5,519 nt of DNA, taken from contig JABSSB010000227.1 in NCBI GenBank assembly GCA_013214715.1, positions 1-5,519 of the forward strand, in the 5' to 3' direction. Below the pieces are notes generated by a model that had not been told where the DNA came from, made no database searches, and was given only the letters and a program-made list of their open reading frames with translations. Source of the DNA: Paracoccaceae bacterium (GTDB taxonomy: Bacteria > Pseudomonadota > Alphaproteobacteria > Rhodobacterales > Rhodobacteraceae). Shown here piece by piece: positions 5,225 to 5,519 of the stretch. Positions within the stretch are counted from its first letter, which is position 1. Every line of letters begins with the position of its first letter. The position numbers and the translations under genes are program-made.

Positions 5225-5433
5225 GACTTTGTTGCGCAAATCGCCTCCCGGGATTCACTGCGCAAATCCAGCATGATAGCTGAAAGACATAAGCAGTTGG
5301 ACCCCTACGAAATACAAGACCACGAACTGGTCGGCTTACAATGAAGCGCTGATGCGCCGCAGATCTCTATCGATTTGGTTCGATCCTGATATGACGTGGC
5401 GGCCACCACCGACTGGCAAGCGTGGTCGCCAAT
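5225..5433 (+). mobile_element. IS5-family insertion sequence, 5' remnant
   Basis: The left part of an IS5-type element: a non-coding lead of about 85 bp (from about ACTTTGTTGCGCAAATC at 5226-5242) followed by the transposase N-terminal coding region. The 10-mer TGCGCAAATC occurs twice in the lead (5233-5242 and 5259-5268). The exact left tip and target duplication cannot be fixed without an intact copy. The right part is absent, replaced at about 5434 by sequence leading into an IS3-family orfA. Confidence 0.65.
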
Positions 5434-5465
5434 TGACCTGCTCGCCGCGAAATCCCTCACCATGA
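5310..5465 (+). pseudogene. IS5-family transposase, broken N-terminal fragment
   Basis: Residues from 5310 read KYKTTNWSAYNEALMRR, then SLSIWFDPDMTW and PTGKRGRQ. This is the characteristic N-terminal pattern of IS5-group transposases (K-T-x-N-W-x-x-Y-N-x-A-L-x-x-R, I-W-F-D, W, G-K-R-G-R-Q). Similarity stops after the Q codon at 5430-5432, and 10 unrelated residues lead to a TGA at 5463-5465. The family is about 300-330 residues with a DDE catalytic triad, all of it downstream and lost. No in-frame ATG precedes the conserved region: the frame is open only from 5280 after a TAG at 5277-5279, and the ATG at 5274 is in another frame, so the start also looks decayed or frameshifted. Two substitutions are visible against the pattern I know: Arg where RRGSL is expected, and an Arg-Pro-rich patch after W. 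Not functional. Confidence 0.75.
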
Positions 5466-5519
5466 TGTAGAGTCTGCCCAACCCTGAAGGAGCAGACGAA
5501 TGCAGAAGAGCCGTTTTAC
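5434..5519 (+). mobile_element. IS3-family insertion sequence, left end, cut by window edge
   Basis: The sequence from TGACCTGCTC at 5434 has the 5'-TG that starts IS3-family ends. It begins just where the IS5 transposase similarity stops, and lies 66 nt before the orfA start, a normal leader length. An alternative tip is TGTAGAGTC at 5466. The right end and the matching inverted repeat lie outside the window, so the boundary is tentative. Confidence 0.55.
5500..5519 (+). CDS. IS3-family transposase OrfA, first seven codons, cut by window edge
   Basis: ATG at 5500 is preceded by AAGGAG (5487-5492) with 7 nt spacing. The readable residues are MQKSRF plus a codon beginning AC, which must be Thr. 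MxKSRFT is the usual start of OrfA proteins of many IS3-family elements, the small helix-turn-helix protein that is extended by -1 frameshifting into OrfB to make the transposase. Only 20 nt are present, so the call rests on the start motif, the strong ribosome site and the IS-like context. Confidence 0.6.

Overview
The window reads as chromosomal DNA from an alphaproteobacterium, most likely a marine Rhodobacterales (Roseobacter-group) species. This rests on a Lon protease of alphaproteobacterial type with an acidic, Ala-rich tail, GC-rich codon use in the intact genes, a FadR/FCD-type GntR regulator divergent from an AbrB-family membrane protein, and an IS5 remnant resembling those common in this group. 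The assignment comes from recognition, not from a database search.

Layout from left to right. (1) Positions 1-1071 hold a divergent pair: the N-terminal 112 residues of an AbrB-family (COG3180/PF05145) membrane protein on the minus strand, cut by the window edge, and a complete 220-residue GntR/FCD regulator on the plus strand. The 72-bp gap between them holds a good minus-strand promoter overlapped by two tandem 10-bp repeats, which suggests that the regulator controls the membrane protein. (2) Positions 1072-1303 hold no convincing gene, only a short minus-strand coding-like tail whose stop overlaps the gntR stop. (3) Positions 1304-1513 carry two tandem valine tRNA genes on the minus strand (anticodons TAC and CAC) behind one plausible promoter. 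(4) Positions 1514-2299 are decayed DNA. They contain the signal peptide and first ~36 mature residues of an alkaline phosphatase/phosphodiesterase-family protein that breaks off abruptly, plus an unidentified 45-codon open fragment.

(5) Positions 2300-4891 are the lon transcription unit on the minus strand: a heat-shock-like promoter inside nested inverted repeats, a strong Shine-Dalgarno, an intact 801-residue Lon with all catalytic motifs, and a textbook intrinsic terminator. (6) Positions 4892-5224 are intergenic with only doubtful short frames. (7) From about 5225 to the right edge lies mobile DNA on the plus strand: the 5' part of an IS5-family transposase element that stops where an IS3-family element appears to begin. 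The first seven codons of the IS3 OrfA close the window.

The functional content is housekeeping (ATP-dependent proteolysis, valine tRNAs) plus one local regulator/membrane protein pair. The edges and intergenic zones are being eroded by insertion sequences and gene decay. I see no phage, CRISPR array, toxin-antitoxin pair or recognisable new defence system. The most informative items are the divergent operator, the nested IS junction, the truncated phosphatase and the architecture of the lon promoter.
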